From NCBI GenBank assembly GCA_031763025.1, contig JASSKH010000021.1, forward strand, positions 4,836,001 through 4,900,000: a DNA stretch of 64,000 nucleotides. Direction: 5' to 3'. Below the pieces are notes generated by a model. It searched no databases, had not been told where the DNA came from, and saw nothing but the letters and a program-made list of their open reading frames with translations. Position 1 is the stretch's first letter. Each line of letters begins with the position of its first letter. Below are positions 42,613 to 53,605 of this stretch, piece by piece. The DNA comes from Macrocystis pyrifera (Eukaryota; Sar; Phaeophyceae; Laminariales; Laminariaceae). The translations under genes and the position numbers were made by a program.

Positions 42613-43225
42613 TCTCGCCAAACTTCATGTCGCCTGTGGCCACCATATATCTCCTAGGATGGCGATGTTCTTCTCTCTACTATCTGTTATCTAGTGCACA
42701 AAAAACTTCAAGTCACCTGTGGCCAACGCATCATCACTCCTACTGATAGGACAGCGAACGTTTCTTTCGCTAACATCTGTTAATATTTTATAGTAGCGTA
42801 CCAAACTTCATTCCCCGCCTGCGGCCACCATATATCTATCTCCCAGGACAGCGATCGTTTTCTCTCTACTACCAGTCTGACCATAAATGTAAGGTGCATT
42901 TCGACTTTTTGTTGCCATCAGAACCTCCCTATATTTACGCATACTACTACCTGTTATCTTGCGCACCAAAAACTTCAAGTCGCCTGTCGCCACCGTATAA
43001 CTCCTAGGATAGCGATCGTTTTCTCGCCTCTTATCTATTAATAGTGTACCAAAAACTTGATTCGCCGCGTGTGGCCACCGTAAATATCCTAATTAAAAAA
43101 TAGGATGGCGATTGTTTTCTGGTTACTACTAACGTTAATATCTCCCAAGTATTAATAGTAAGTGTACCAAACTTCACGTTACCAGATAGCAGCGAGAGAA
43201 ACGATCGCTGGTCCTCAAACATTTA
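42613..43225 (-). repeat. Tandem array derived from a LINE-C segment
   Basis: Repeats of about 80-130 bp containing GTGGCCACCATATATCTCC and AGGATAGCGATCGTTTTCTC. These are the part of LINE-C encoding KTIAILGDRWWP (7931-8010). At least five units, diverged from each other. Confidence 0.75.
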
Positions 43226-43406
43226 TGGTGGCTCACAGGCGGCGAAACAGGAAGGGATTGGAGAAATATCAAAACAACGTAATGCGCGCCCCAAGCGTTG
43301 GAGGTGTCTACTATTAATAGGAGTAGGAACGGTGCTCCCTCCCGCCTCGACTAGGGTGCGCGGTTAAGGGTCAAATAACTAATACAACGAAAGCAACAAA
43401 TGAGTA
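43225..43406 (+). mobile_element. LINE-C 3' end, inverse to the array
   Basis: GGCGAAACAGGAAGGGATTGG, AACGTAATGCGCGCC, GGAGGTGTCTACTATTAATAGGAG and AAAGCAACAAATGAGTAC align with the LINE-C end. No C tail follows. Confidence 0.75.
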
Positions 43407-43609
43407 CGCCTTTCCTCCCTTCGCATGCCATGATCGCTATTATTGCGCTGAGCAGGGTGTCTACCTTCTCCCCCCACAAGAAGCTGTTATGCTCGAACAC
43501 AGCAGTAAAAATGGAATAATCGCCAACGCAGGAAGTACTCTGCAGGGAGTTTGACCACCTCAAGGCGTCTGTCGCGCCCCTCATCCCACCGTTCTTGCAA
43601 GTTCCGTCT

Positions 43610-43800
43610 CTTTTAGAACCGCAGTTCCGTTTTGGGGACAAAACACTTCTATTGCGGGGGTCCACAGTTAATAGGACCTATGGTAGACATAAAAACTTAT
43701 ATATTTACCTATTTTTACTAACAAAATTTGGTCCCGTTAACTATGGACCCCCGTAATAATTAGACTCATTCGTCCCCGAAAGGGGACTGCAGGATTAGAA
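43610..43800. mobile_element. PalB interrupted by PalA
   Basis: Left half ends GGGGACAAAACACTTCTA; right half resumes TAATTAGACTCATTCGTCCCC. The insert 43652-43756 is PalA with duplicated TA. Confidence 0.87.
43652..43756 (-). mobile_element. PalA inside PalB
   Basis: T-arm subtype, minus-oriented. Removing it together with one TA restores a continuous PalB centre. Confidence 0.87.
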
Positions 43801-44937
43801 AAAATTAAACGGTACCAGGTACTTTCGTCAACACCTAGGGAACGGCGGAGCAACGCATCTTGTTGGTCGTGCTCTCAGAACATACGGGTACTACAACACG
43901 TGAAATTTGTGTCTCTGCATGTGGTGGAGTGGAGTGGAGTGGGTTGTGGGTGGGCGGGCGGGTGGGTGTCCGGTCGTGATGTGATGTCATGGTGGAGCAA
44001 AGAGACTGGCCGACTCGCTGCTGTATGTTGAGTGCCTGCCATGATACCATGACGAGTCGCACGAAACAAGAACAGCGCAATCGCAAGTACGCACGTGCAA
44101 GCGTGGTACTCGGTGAGACGCGTCGGTGCTCCATTCTACCTGCTGGTGCATAAGACATTTGGTATGAACAGTCAGGACAAGAGACTATTAATACTACTAT
44201 TAATAATAAGACCAGGTACGACGTACCGGTATGCTCTTTGTACTACTAATATCTACAAGTACGTTGCGAATTTTGAAAAATGTGAACGAGGACAACGCCA
44301 AGTTCGAAAAATCGAAATTTCGATGTTTTCATTAAATTATTATAATAGTTCGATAAGTCAGATACAAGATGCCGTTCACGGGGGGCGTTTTTTATTCTCA
44401 TGTGCACGGGCCTCTAGGTAGAGAGGCCCTTGCTTTGATTTTCTGGCCTTCCTGAAAAAAAAAAAAACGTTTTCTGAAGCAGGCGTGCCTGAACTTCTCC
44501 GTTTTCATGCTTTTACGACCAAAATATTGTTTTTATCTCGCCCATCCTCCGCCAGGCACGCGTCATGCACGCCTAATTGGCGCTTTCAGGCGCTTCAAAA
44601 ATAACGCTTTTTAGTCTGGAACTCCCCAAAATCAGGGGAAAGGGGCATATCAAACGGAGGGTCGCGGGCGCATGCCTCGAAAAATGCCTCAACTATCAAT
44701 ACGTACCCTCTCTGAAACAGTCCGTCTGAAACGGGCGTGTGGAAGGCACCTACCGTCGTAGTCGGGAGGGGACCCCGCTACGTGACCCCGGGTCTGATTG
44801 ACGCCTATTTATAAAATAGGAAAAAGCAGAAGAAAGGAGGACGAAGGCGATAAATAGAATTGGGGTCCCAAACGGACACAAATGGGGGTGGGGGTGGGGA
44901 GGGGGGTATTGGCTTTCGCTCAGAGATATTCAAGGGG

Positions 44938-45165
44938 GGGAGGGGGGGGGTGTACTCATGTACTTCTGCTATGCATGGCCGTTCGTGGTCGGATGTATGT
45001 GATCGCATTCATAGACCCTCGCATGCCTACAAAATACCGAGCAGAGCACGTCGGGTTTTCACCGACTAGGCAGACATTGAGTGCTTGCACCAAATGCGCG
45101 GAGCGCCGCCCGTGGGGGGGGGGGGTGTAGCGACTCTCGCACAGAGGGGGCCCGGCAAGCTTCAT
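44938..45165 (-). mobile_element. Tail-B copy with internal G run
   Basis: G-rich 3' edge, then TGCATGGCCGT, GGGTTTTCACCGAC, GGCAGACATTGAGTGC and a second G run at 45114. Confidence 0.65.
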
Positions 45166-45198
45166 CCTACTGCCGCAGTAAGAAATCGCTATTAACAT

Positions 45199-45290
45199 TA
45201 ACCCGTTCGGGACTGCAGTCCGGTTTGGGGACAATTCAGTCAAATTCTCAGTAGTTCGTCCCCAGAAAGGGACTGCGGTACAAAAGAGGG
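45199..45290. mobile_element. PalB palindromic element
   Basis: TTAACCCGTTCGGGACTGCAG with CTGCGGTACAAAAGAGGGTTT. Confidence 0.75.
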
Positions 45291-45555
45291 TTTACAGTGA
45301 GGCGGGCTTTCAGACACATGCAACACCAGAACGGCAGAAGCACGTAGCGTCCAAGGAAGTTTCCTAGGCAAGTACGGTAATGGCCCGCACGAAGGAATTT
45401 TACCTTACCCAAAAAATAGAGACAAACTATTCGTACTTTAATAGGAGTGGAAAAATTCTCGACTGGAAAAATCTGAAGTACTGCAGTATCAACATAAAAT
45501 GGGACGGGGACGGGTTGCAGTAGAGGCCGCCCAAAAGATGAAATGGCGCCAGGGG

Positions 45556-45625
45556 GTTAATCATTTGTTGCTTGTCTCAGTAATTTGAACATCGACCACG
45601 CTTCCCTTTCGAGACGAAGGCGGAT
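45556..45625 (-). mobile_element. LINE-C 3' fragment
   Basis: AATCATTTGTTGCTTGTCTC to CGCTTCCCTTTCGAGACG; its 5' edge meets the G run at 45629. Confidence 0.7.
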
Positions 45626-45628
45626 GCG

Positions 45629-45696
45629 GGGGGGGGGGGGGGGGGGGGGGGTGTCCTCATTCTCATGCATGGCCGTAGTCGTTTGACCATAGGGGG
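45629..45696 (-). mobile_element. Short tail-B 3' fragment with poly(C) tail
   Basis: About 22 G on plus, then TGTCCTCATTCTCATGCATGG and GTAGTCGTTTGACCATAGGGG. Confidence 0.7.
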
Positions 45697-46007
45697 GGGC
45701 TTGTTGTTGTTGGTTGTTTGTACAATAGTTGACGTGGTTATTTGTTGCTATCGTTCTCACAATGTTGTCGCTGTTGCTGCTACTGCTGTTGCTGCTGCTA
45801 CTGCTGCTGTTGCCAAGACAGTTGTCATCACATCCCATAGTTCGTACCAGGTGATTTTTGTTCGTCACAAGACGAGCTCGTGTATACACAACTGTTTGAG
45901 CGCCGGAAGAAGCCAAGGTGCATTCTCGAAAAAAAAAATCTCCACAACTCGAATCTCCATCCCGCAGTGCTCTTTGTTTGTACATCTTCAGACTTACTGG
46001 TAGGCTA

Positions 46008-46113
46008 TTACGGGGGGCCATAGTAAATAGGACCAAAATATTGTTAGAAAAAATACGTACAAAGATAGGTTTTCGTGTGTGCCGTAGGTCCTATTTACCA
46101 TGGTCCCCCGTAA
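46008..46113 (+). mobile_element. PalA palindromic element
   Basis: A-arm copy flanked by TA on both sides. Confidence 0.85.
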
Positions 46114-46439
46114 TACGTACACATGTTCCATGTATCAGATAGATCAACTCCCAAAAATTAACATCCATAGTAACCAATCAATCAGGAGCTAAACCAAGCA
46201 CCTGATCGGCCCTCAAAGCATTCGTCAATTAGCTCACCGATCAGTACATACACCAAGCATGAGATCGATTCATCTCCAGCAGTAATCGTTTGCTGGCTTG
46301 CTCGTGTATGTTGCGTTTTTTTTTCGTACCCAGTAACTACATCATTGGCATGGCATGACATGTATTTCATTGTCCAACCTCCAATCTCTTCACTGCATCT
46401 GCCATGCATTGTGTCTGTCTCGAGGTTAGCGCACCTCGG

Positions 46440-46830
46440 ATAGATCATGTACAGATCATCTATAGATCATCAGTTCCCACTTGAGAATGATCTATAGGTC
46501 TTTCAGGCAACATATATCCCTGATCTGTACGATCTAGCTCATGGTGCCGGTTGGGAGCCGTATAAAATCTGCGTCATCTACGGGAGTAATATACCAGACA
46601 CGCAAATATATCCTGCACAACCTCACGCAACGACAGGTCAGGAACCGTAGATGACCTGAACAGTAGAGTAGATAGATAGATAGCTCATAATCTGTCTGAT
46701 CTGTGAGAGTTTGTGATCACAAACCTTGCGTAAAGAGAATCAGCACGGACACTGGGTCGCTAGATGTGGACCGGTAGAAAGAACGGTTAAGAACATGGAG
46801 CAACACAAACGCAGGTCAGGTGTATACACG
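46440..46830 (+). repeat. LTR-like dispersed repeat with TATA motif
   Basis: GTACGATCTAGCTCA and TATAAAATCTG match 1420-1470. CCTGCACAACCTC...GACAGG.GAGGAAC recurs at 63950-63980, and AGAGAATCAGCACGGACACTGGG recurs at 63770 and 24055. The linked order suggests one larger element, perhaps an LTR. Confidence 0.4.
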
Positions 46831-46849
46831 TGGTAGATCGCCTACACGA

Positions 46850-48060
46850 AAACACATTAAGGCCAATCGGCGATTATTCAGGCAGGAAGCCACCGATAAG
46901 TTAACCAGCAGCCGAATTCGTAGATAAGTTGATACATCAGTACTGGACAGAGCTAAACGTCAGCATAGACGAAGCAGATTGATCAACACACGAATAAATA
47001 TCAGCACGTCAGGCAGAAGATCCCTCAGATCAATCAGCGGGCCCATCAGCAGTATAATCAAATAGGAGCTCAATGAGATCAACCCGTAAAACCACACAGA
47101 GGTTTAGTGACCAACATCAGATCGAATATGAGACCAATCATATGAACCAGTAGATCAATCAGTAGACCAATCACATCCAGCAAATAGACCAATAGATCAA
47201 TCAGTGCACCAATCAGACCCGTCAGTTAGATCGTCACCAAGTACATCAGTGAGGTATATGTTCTTGACAGAAAATCGTACAACAGGATGACGTGTATCAT
47301 ACAAAATTTCCAGTGTCTTGGGTGCCCTGGCACCCAGGTGTGAACCGCTGTAAACAAACGTTCTATTGTCTTGTGTACCCCGGCCCTCACGTGCGAACTG
47401 CTGTTTCAGTGCACGCGACGGTATGATACACGCCGAAATCAATTGGAAATCGAGCCGGTAAGTACTATCGTCTCGTCGACCCTGGTAGCATGCAGGGGAG
47501 TCACCGGCCAGTAGTCAATCGCGGGGGAAATAAAGGAAAACGCGCGAATGGCCATCACGCAGGTTGCGAAGTCGAGTATCGACCGATTGGTCGAACTCAC
47601 AGCTGACCACATTTGTCAGTTTTTTATAAAAAAATCAAAGTACTCATTATTGATAGAAGTCTGTCCGTTTGCACCCAATAGGTAGGTGCAGTTGCAAGTC
47701 CAGGGGTCAACAGCCGACAAAAAACAATTGTTGGGAGTCACAACAAACCGTTGTTGCGAGTAACAAAGCATACAACTAGTTGGCAGTACTTGGTAGACAT
47801 AAAAAAGTGACGCTTGAAGAGTGGGCACTCGAAGCAGCAGCCCGAGCTACTCTGTATTGATTGTTACCTCTGTACACCATCACTATGTCATGAACATAAG
47901 AACTATTTCGAATGAATATTAAAATCAAAAAGGTTCTTATATTCGGGAACAGAGTGGTAACTATTTTTGCGCACTCAAGAGTATATGCTCGTTTTGGTGT
48001 CGTTGGTTCAGGGGTTGGTCATACCTTGTGGAAGAGGGTGATACATTTCAGGTCTAACCT
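46850..48060. other. No gene recognised
   Basis: Degenerate GATCAATCAG-type repetition at 46950-47230, then sequence without supported features. A diverged duplication (GTCTTG-GT-CCC...TG-GAAC-GCTGT) lies at 47314-47410. Confidence 0.4.
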
Positions 48061-48061
48061 T

Positions 48062-48160
48062 AACCCTTCGCAGGAAATTCAGTCCCGTTTTGCTCACGAA
48101 ACAGTCAAATCCTGAGTACTTTGCGCCCCAAACCGGGACTGCAGTCCTGCAACCCTCGAA
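48062..48160. mobile_element. PalB palindromic element (diverged)
   Basis: TTCAGTCCCGTTTTGCTCACG with CCCCAAACCGGGACTGCAGTCC. Confidence 0.65.
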
Positions 48161-48284
48161 ACGCCAAAGCTAGTTCATACCGACATATCACTCTGTCCCA
48201 AATTATAAAAATCGTTTAATTGAACAATTAGTGTGAAACAGTTCATTATATTATGGGACAGATTGCTACTGGTATATTATCATC

Positions 48285-48605
48285 ACACCATGGGAGGCGT
48301 CCAGGGTGTGCAGAGCTATGCTTCAATACCCGGGTTGCCACTATGCGTCACCTGATATGTACAGGACGCGCCTGAATAATGGATGCCTCTTGTAAATAGG
48401 GCAGGAGTATATATATATATATATCATCACTGCATACCCGGGAGGCATCCAGGGTGTGCAGAGCTATACCTGCACACCCGGGTTGCAATTAGGCGTCACC
48501 AATTAATAATAATAATAATAATAATAGTAGTAGATGAAGGGCGCGCCGGATTGGTGAATGCCCCTTCTAAAAGTAGTGCCGGAGTATATCATCACTGTAT
48601 AACAC
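48285..48605. repeat. Two-copy tandem repeat, about 140-170 bp
   Basis: GCATCCAGGGTGTGCAGAGCTAT followed by CACCCGGGTTGC and GGCGTCACC occurs twice, with TA and AAT microsatellites between or inside the units. Confidence 0.75.
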
Positions 48606-48738
48606 CCGTACGAATGCAACGCTGGTTTCAGGCTTCATTTTGTTTCGGGGGGGGGGAGATGTAAGGACATGACGAAGTTGTATCTAAAGCTATTAATAGT
48701 TTAATACAGGTACTGCTGTGAAAACTGTACTGCAGTAT

Positions 48739-48833
48739 CAGCCCTTTTAGTAAAGCAGTCTCGTTTGGGGGACAAAATACTTGGAAAATGAGTGGTTTGT
48801 CCCCTTAGCGGGAGTAGTAAAAAGGTTAACAAG
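48739..48833. mobile_element. PalB palindromic element (diverged)
   Basis: CCCTTTTAGTAAAGCAGTCTCG with GGTTTGTCCCCTTAGCGGG. Confidence 0.65.
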
Positions 48834-49164
48834 CATCTCTGCGCACCCTTAGCATACGCTGGTTTTTGGGGTCGGTCATGGTATTGGACACAAGGATGAT
48901 ACATTCTACACATGAAGCTCTTAATCCAACCCCGTATCTCCCCGATACTAAAATCAAAACAATAAATCTACACCTTGGAAGGCATCCATCCATCCGGTCA
49001 TCAGACCAACAGTCCCTGTCCTCGGGACTCAGTCCGACCCACCAGTGCCCGTCATTCTGGAGGACCCAGTCCCAAGGGTACTTGTAGCTGAAAGGACTGA
49101 GTACTCGCTTGTCCCCAAGGGCACTCAATACTACAAAAGAAGCTGAAATGACTGATTATTAATA

Positions 49165-49269
49165 TTACGGGGGTCCATAGTTAACAGGACCAAATATTGT
49201 TAGTAAAAATAGGTAAATATATAGGTTTTTATGTATACCATAGGTCCTATTAACTATGGACCCCCGTAA
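49165..49269 (+). mobile_element. PalA palindromic element (T-arm subtype)
   Basis: Near-consensus; inserted in a 40-bp minisatellite unit. Confidence 0.87.
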
Positions 49270-49362
49270 TAGTCGCTTGTCCCCAAGGCGGTACCAACCG
49301 TTACAGACCGCTGCGTTCGAACAGGGGTGGGTAGCGCCATCGTTTTTTTCAGCGCTCTCCCG

Positions 49363-49464
49363 TTTAGTGCTGCAGTCGCGCAGTCTCGTTTTGGAGACAA
49401 ATTACTCGGAAATTGAGTGGTTTGTCCCCAAAACGGGACTGCAGTACTACAGTAAAAGGGTTAA
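49363..49464. mobile_element. PalB palindromic element
   Basis: CAGTCTCGTTTTGGAGACAAA with TTTGTCCCCAAAACGGGACTG. Confidence 0.8.
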
Positions 49465-50420
49465 CAACGGACAACAAAGGGTGCTAAAAAAGTCGATTAT
49501 TACTTCTTCGGAAGGCCCTCTCTCTCGACCGATTTTTTTACGAAGGCACATTATTCGGTGGTGTACTTGTTCGGTATTGGCAACGTTCCCGTTCTGGGAA
49601 AATCGAGCGATGAACAACGATCGTACCCCTCCCTGGGCGCACTCAACGCTCCGTGCGGGACTCGGGGCTGAAACGAACGGTTACTCACTCGCTCGCTCGT
49701 TCCAAGGGTACTCGTATATACTGTAGCTGAAACGACTTTGTCCTCCACGGCTATTCTGAGCTGCAACCACCGACTACTCGCTTGTCCAAAGGGCACTCGG
49801 AGCTGAAACGACCGATTACTCGCTTGTCCCAAGGGTACTCAGAGCTGAAACGACCAATTACTCGCTCGTCTCAAGGCTACTCGGAGCTGAAACGGCCGAT
49901 TAGTCTCTTGTCTTGAAATACTCGGCAATGACGGAAGATTTGGATTGGCTTGCCCTGAAAAAATATTGCAATCTCCTCTTTTTTCTCGACGTTGAATTGA
50001 CCATTTTCGGGGCCAATCTTTCAATCTAGAATCAGAATTCATTCATCAATCTCGATATTTTGTAATCTCCCGCCAAAGTATCGCCTGACCATGACACTTA
50101 AAACCCATATATATATATATATATATATATATAAACGGTGGTCCCGATACCCCACACTTGAGTACAATAACACAGAAATACAACCACAGGAAACGAGCAA
50201 CGAACGTGAACCATAAACAGGCAAAAAAAGAGGTCGTTTGATGGTGTCTCATTTCAACTTTTGGCCCGTCAAGACCGCCATAGACTTGGTACACTACTTT
50301 TAGTGTGAGGAGTGCCTGGACGGCTGTTAAGGGTAAGCGAGGTACAAAGAGTGCCGTCACGGACGGGTGCCGTCAATCGACAGCAACGACACCACATTCC
50401 GACACTTCGGGTACGAACTG

Positions 50421-50527
50421 TTACGGGGGGCCATAGTAAATTACACCAAATGTTAGTAAAAAAACAGGTAGATATATAGTTTTTTTTTGTGTACATAATA
50501 GGTCCTATTAAATATGGACTCCCGTAA
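50421..50527 (+). mobile_element. PalA palindromic element (diverged)
   Basis: Left A-arm type, right ATATGGACTCCCGTAA. Confidence 0.75.
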
Positions 50528-51466
50528 TACTTGGAATCAGTGTTGGGCAGTGTTTGTAATAGTCAAAGAGTAAAATGTGACGCTCGGTCGAACTACCGCA
50601 CTGCTGTTGGTTACACCTTTCTGTGACCTCTTGACCATGCATACTGCGACTCCTACGCTACTCGCGTAGTCCATACGTTGCTAACTTGTATGTTGAGCAT
50701 CCAGCAGCATACTGTACATGTCGTAAAATGCAGGAACTACGGGTACTAAACAACACCGCTTCAAATTCGGCGAGGTGAAGATTGAGATTGACATCGAGAA
50801 TGAGATTTGCCTCTTCGAGCCAAGATTGCCGAAAACTTCAAGATTGCACTTTGTCGGGCAATCTTTTTCAATAAATTGATCGGCATTATTTTCGGAGGCA
50901 ATCTCCCATCACTTATCAATACTACTCGGACTGAAACGATCGATTACTCGCTATTGATAGTCCGAAGACCGTTCGGAGCTGAAACGACCGACTACTCCCT
51001 TGTCCCACGGCCATCCGGAGCTGAAACAACCGAGTCCTCGCTAGCCCCAAGGGTGCTTACTTGGAGCTGAAACAACTGAGTCCTTGCTAGCCCCGAGGGT
51101 ACTCGGAGCTGAAACAACTGAGTCCTCGCTAGTCCCAAGAGTACTTCCTCGGAGCTGAAACAACAGAGTCCTCGCTAGCCCCCACGTGTTCGACACGTTG
51201 AAATTCTCTTTGCATGGGTGCTACCGTTCAGGTAGCGCCTCAGCGTTCTGAAGTTTCTCCTTCAAGGGGCGCTATCTACTCCACCGGTCAGAGCACGGGG
51301 CACGATAACCTGGTTGCAGCGTCCTCTTTTTTTTTTTATCAACACCTTCAGAACTCCAGGACCAACGCCCCAACGGGTAGGGTGGATCGTAACTGGACCA
51401 AGTCCGGCGGGAAGGCCTCATAGCCTCGGTTTTAGTTAGTGGGTGAGCTCGCGCAAGTCCCACACT

Positions 51467-51492
51467 ACCCGGGAGAGATGACTCTCCCGGGT
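51467..51492. repeat. Perfect 11-bp hairpin
   Basis: ACCCGGGAGAG, a 4-base loop, then CTCTCCCGGGT. Isolated; no evidence for a function. Confidence 0.8.
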
Positions 51493-51684
51493 GGCTATCT
51501 CCATCGCACCTGCTCCTCTCGGGGGTCAGGTCGGGTCAACGTGCCCAAACTCCAGGGGCAACGACAGCCTGTTCTGATGTGACAACGGGAGCTATGGGCT
51601 AAATTGACACACGACACGAAATTGGAACGTGTAAGTGTGGTGAGCTTATTTTTACCAATCCGCCGGAGGCTGAAGAATAAGAAA

Positions 51685-51764
51685 AAGTCCCTTTTTGAGG
51701 ACAAACTACTTACAATTAGAGTGATATGTCCCCCAAAATGCGACTGCGGTTCTAAAAGGGTTAA
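51685..51764. mobile_element. PalB, left arm shortened
   Basis: TTTTTGAGGACAAACTACTTAC and CCCCCAAAATGCGACTGCGG. Its left edge supplies the T-rich tract before a possible splice acceptor at 51669. Confidence 0.65.
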
Positions 51765-51835
51765 AAACCCTCACCCCCAACCCCGACCTAAGGAAGCCTT
51801 CAAACAACACTGAAGCCGGTGGAATCGTGTCTGAC

Positions 51836-52049
51836 CTGTGAAACCATTCCAGACTCGAGCTTACGAACAAGATGCGTGTCTAATAACAGAAACAAGAATC
51901 AAGTCTACTACTAATTCTAGAAAAAGAAAAAATCCGAGGCTACCAAGAAGACCCGAGTTCACGAGTAACCTTGATCTACGGCATACATTCAGGTAGTGTG
52001 ACGCCCCTGTGAAGTACGCAAGACACTCCTCGTTGTGCTGCATGTGTTG
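51836..52049 (-). CDS. Candidate exon pair, unidentified
   Basis: On minus, 51987-52049 (GAAACAG| to TGAAT|GTATGC) and 51836-51879 (TTCTGTTATTAG| to TTCACAG|GTCAGA) have good splice signals. Possible readings include QHMQHNEECLAYFTGASHY, or in another frame LPEYTHLVRKLESGMVSQ across the junction. A third acceptor lies at 51669 (TTATTCTTCAG|). No family recognised and no start or end defined. Confidence 0.3.
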
Positions 52050-52232
52050 CTGTTTCAAATAATTGATCGCCGAAATCTAGAACGCCCGTCACAACAATAC
52101 AAACTCTCTTGGGCTGCCTTCGCCGTTCTCCTACCTATGTTCAGACTTGGCATATACCCAACGAAGTCAGTACACCCAGTGTCCGTCCTTATCCTTCATC
52201 CTGGAGAGATAACGGGTATATACATAATACTA

Positions 52233-52337
52233 TTACGGGGGTCCATAGTTAGCGGGACCAAATTTTGTTAGTAAAAATAGGTAAATATATAGGTTTTTAT
52301 GTACACCATAGGTCCTGTTAACTATGGACCACCGTAA
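52233..52337 (+). mobile_element. PalA palindromic element (T-arm subtype)
   Basis: Flanked by TA on both sides; a PalB begins about 13 bases later. Confidence 0.86.
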
Positions 52338-52350
52338 TAGGTGGTCACAG

Positions 52351-52453
52351 AAACCCGTTTAGGACTGCAGTCCCGTTTTGGAGACAAACCAGTCAAATTA
52401 TAAGTGGTTTGTGCCCAAAACTGATCTAAGGAGACTGCAGCCCTCGAGGGGCC
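52351..52453. mobile_element. PalB palindromic element
   Basis: TTTAGGACTGCAGTCCCGTTTTGG; the right arm is partly rearranged. Confidence 0.7.
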
Positions 52454-52785
52454 AATACAACGGAGAACGAAAACAATCGCAATGTTCATCAAGATAGATA
52501 CTCAAGTAAGCAACGGAGCACGAACGCACCGGGAACGAAAACACAACAAAACCAAAAAAAACAGCGGGAGAAATCTCCTGTTTCTTCAACAAAAAGCATA
52601 AGCGGTATATATATATACCAGTTATACATCCACAGCAGTAGCAGAGTATGTATAAATGTATGATCCTGCGTGCGTGTCGTACGTCATCTCCTTTTCATCG
52701 AAGTTTGGATATTAAATAAACACGAATAACGATAAATAGTCGAAAAAGTATCATCCACATCGAAAGCTCTCCAGCCTACGAGCCT

Positions 52786-52878
52786 CGTCAGGACTGCACC
52801 CCCCGCTTGGGGGACAATATACCTGAAATCGGAGTGACAATCATGTGTTTCTGTGCAAGTGCAGCACTAAAAGGGTGA
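52786..52878. mobile_element. PalB (diverged)
   Basis: GTCAGGACTGCACCCCCCGCTTGGG with GTGCAGCACTAAAAGGGTG. Confidence 0.5.
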
Positions 52879-52911
52879 GGGTTTCGTATAACAGGAGAGC
52901 CCATATCCTCT

Positions 52912-53090
52912 TCAGGACCGCAGTCCTGTTTTGGGGACAAACTACTTCGAAAATGAGTAATACGGGGGTCCATAGTTAACGGGACCAAATTTTGTTAGTA
53001 AAAATAGGTAAATATGTAGGTTTTTATGTATACCATAGGTCCTATTAACTATGGACCCCCGTAAGTCCCAAAAACGGGACCGCAGTACTA
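52912..53090. mobile_element. PalB interrupted by PalA
   Basis: Left half CAGGACCGCAGTCCTGTTTTGG to AAATGAG, right half GTCCCAAAAACGGGACCGCAG. The insert is PalA 52960-53064; here the flanks do not show a clean TA duplication. Confidence 0.8.
52960..53064 (+). mobile_element. PalA inside PalB
   Basis: T-arm subtype with the first base changed (ATACGGGGG). Confidence 0.85.
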
Positions 53091-53407
53091 TCAACAAAAA
53101 GTATATGGGACCCAGGACCCAGCAGGTAAAAAGCGGCTGAAACGACGAGACACGTATGTATACACGATACATATTTTTCGGTATGATACATTCCAACCGT
53201 TCACCAGGGGACAGCAGTAGGGAGAGGGGGCAGCAGGGCGCAGCAGCTCGAGTACCGTATCACACCACACGTACGTGCGATATGCTATACGATAACATAA
53301 TCAGTCGGGGACGACTCTTGCCGAGTTTCTCGACGACGGGGAAGGGGCGCACACGCCGAGCGATGCCTCTCATGTCCTATGTGCGTGTTCCTTCGCCTTA
53401 TAAAAAA

Positions 53408-53605
53408 CGTCAACTCTAGTCGACACACAACCAATGCCCGTGCCCATTCTTCAATCATATTAGTAATATTAATAGTAGAGAGAAAAGTTCAGTGGTCACA
53501 AAACTACTCGACAGAGATACTATTAATACGGCAGTACGTTGTTGCGCCGTAAGCAGAGTAGACAATGCAATGGGAATAGCCATGTCGGCATACTGGATAC
53601 GACCG
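53408..53605 (+). repeat. Dispersed repeat IV, copy
   Basis: GTGGTCACAAAACTACTCGAC and AAGCAGAGTAGACAATGCAA match 15470-15545. Confidence 0.5.

Larger units (their letters stand above)
49060..51185. repeat. Interspersed clusters of an approximately 40-bp minisatellite
   Basis: AGCTGAAACGACCGATTACTCGCTTGTCCCAAGGGTACTC-type units in clusters at 49060-49300, 49665-49910 and 50925-51185, with other sequence between them. A PalA splits one unit at 49165-49269. Confidence 0.8.

Noticed and set aside
42377..42646. Open reading across the N stretch
   Set aside because: It is created by reading through the 100-base assembly gap.
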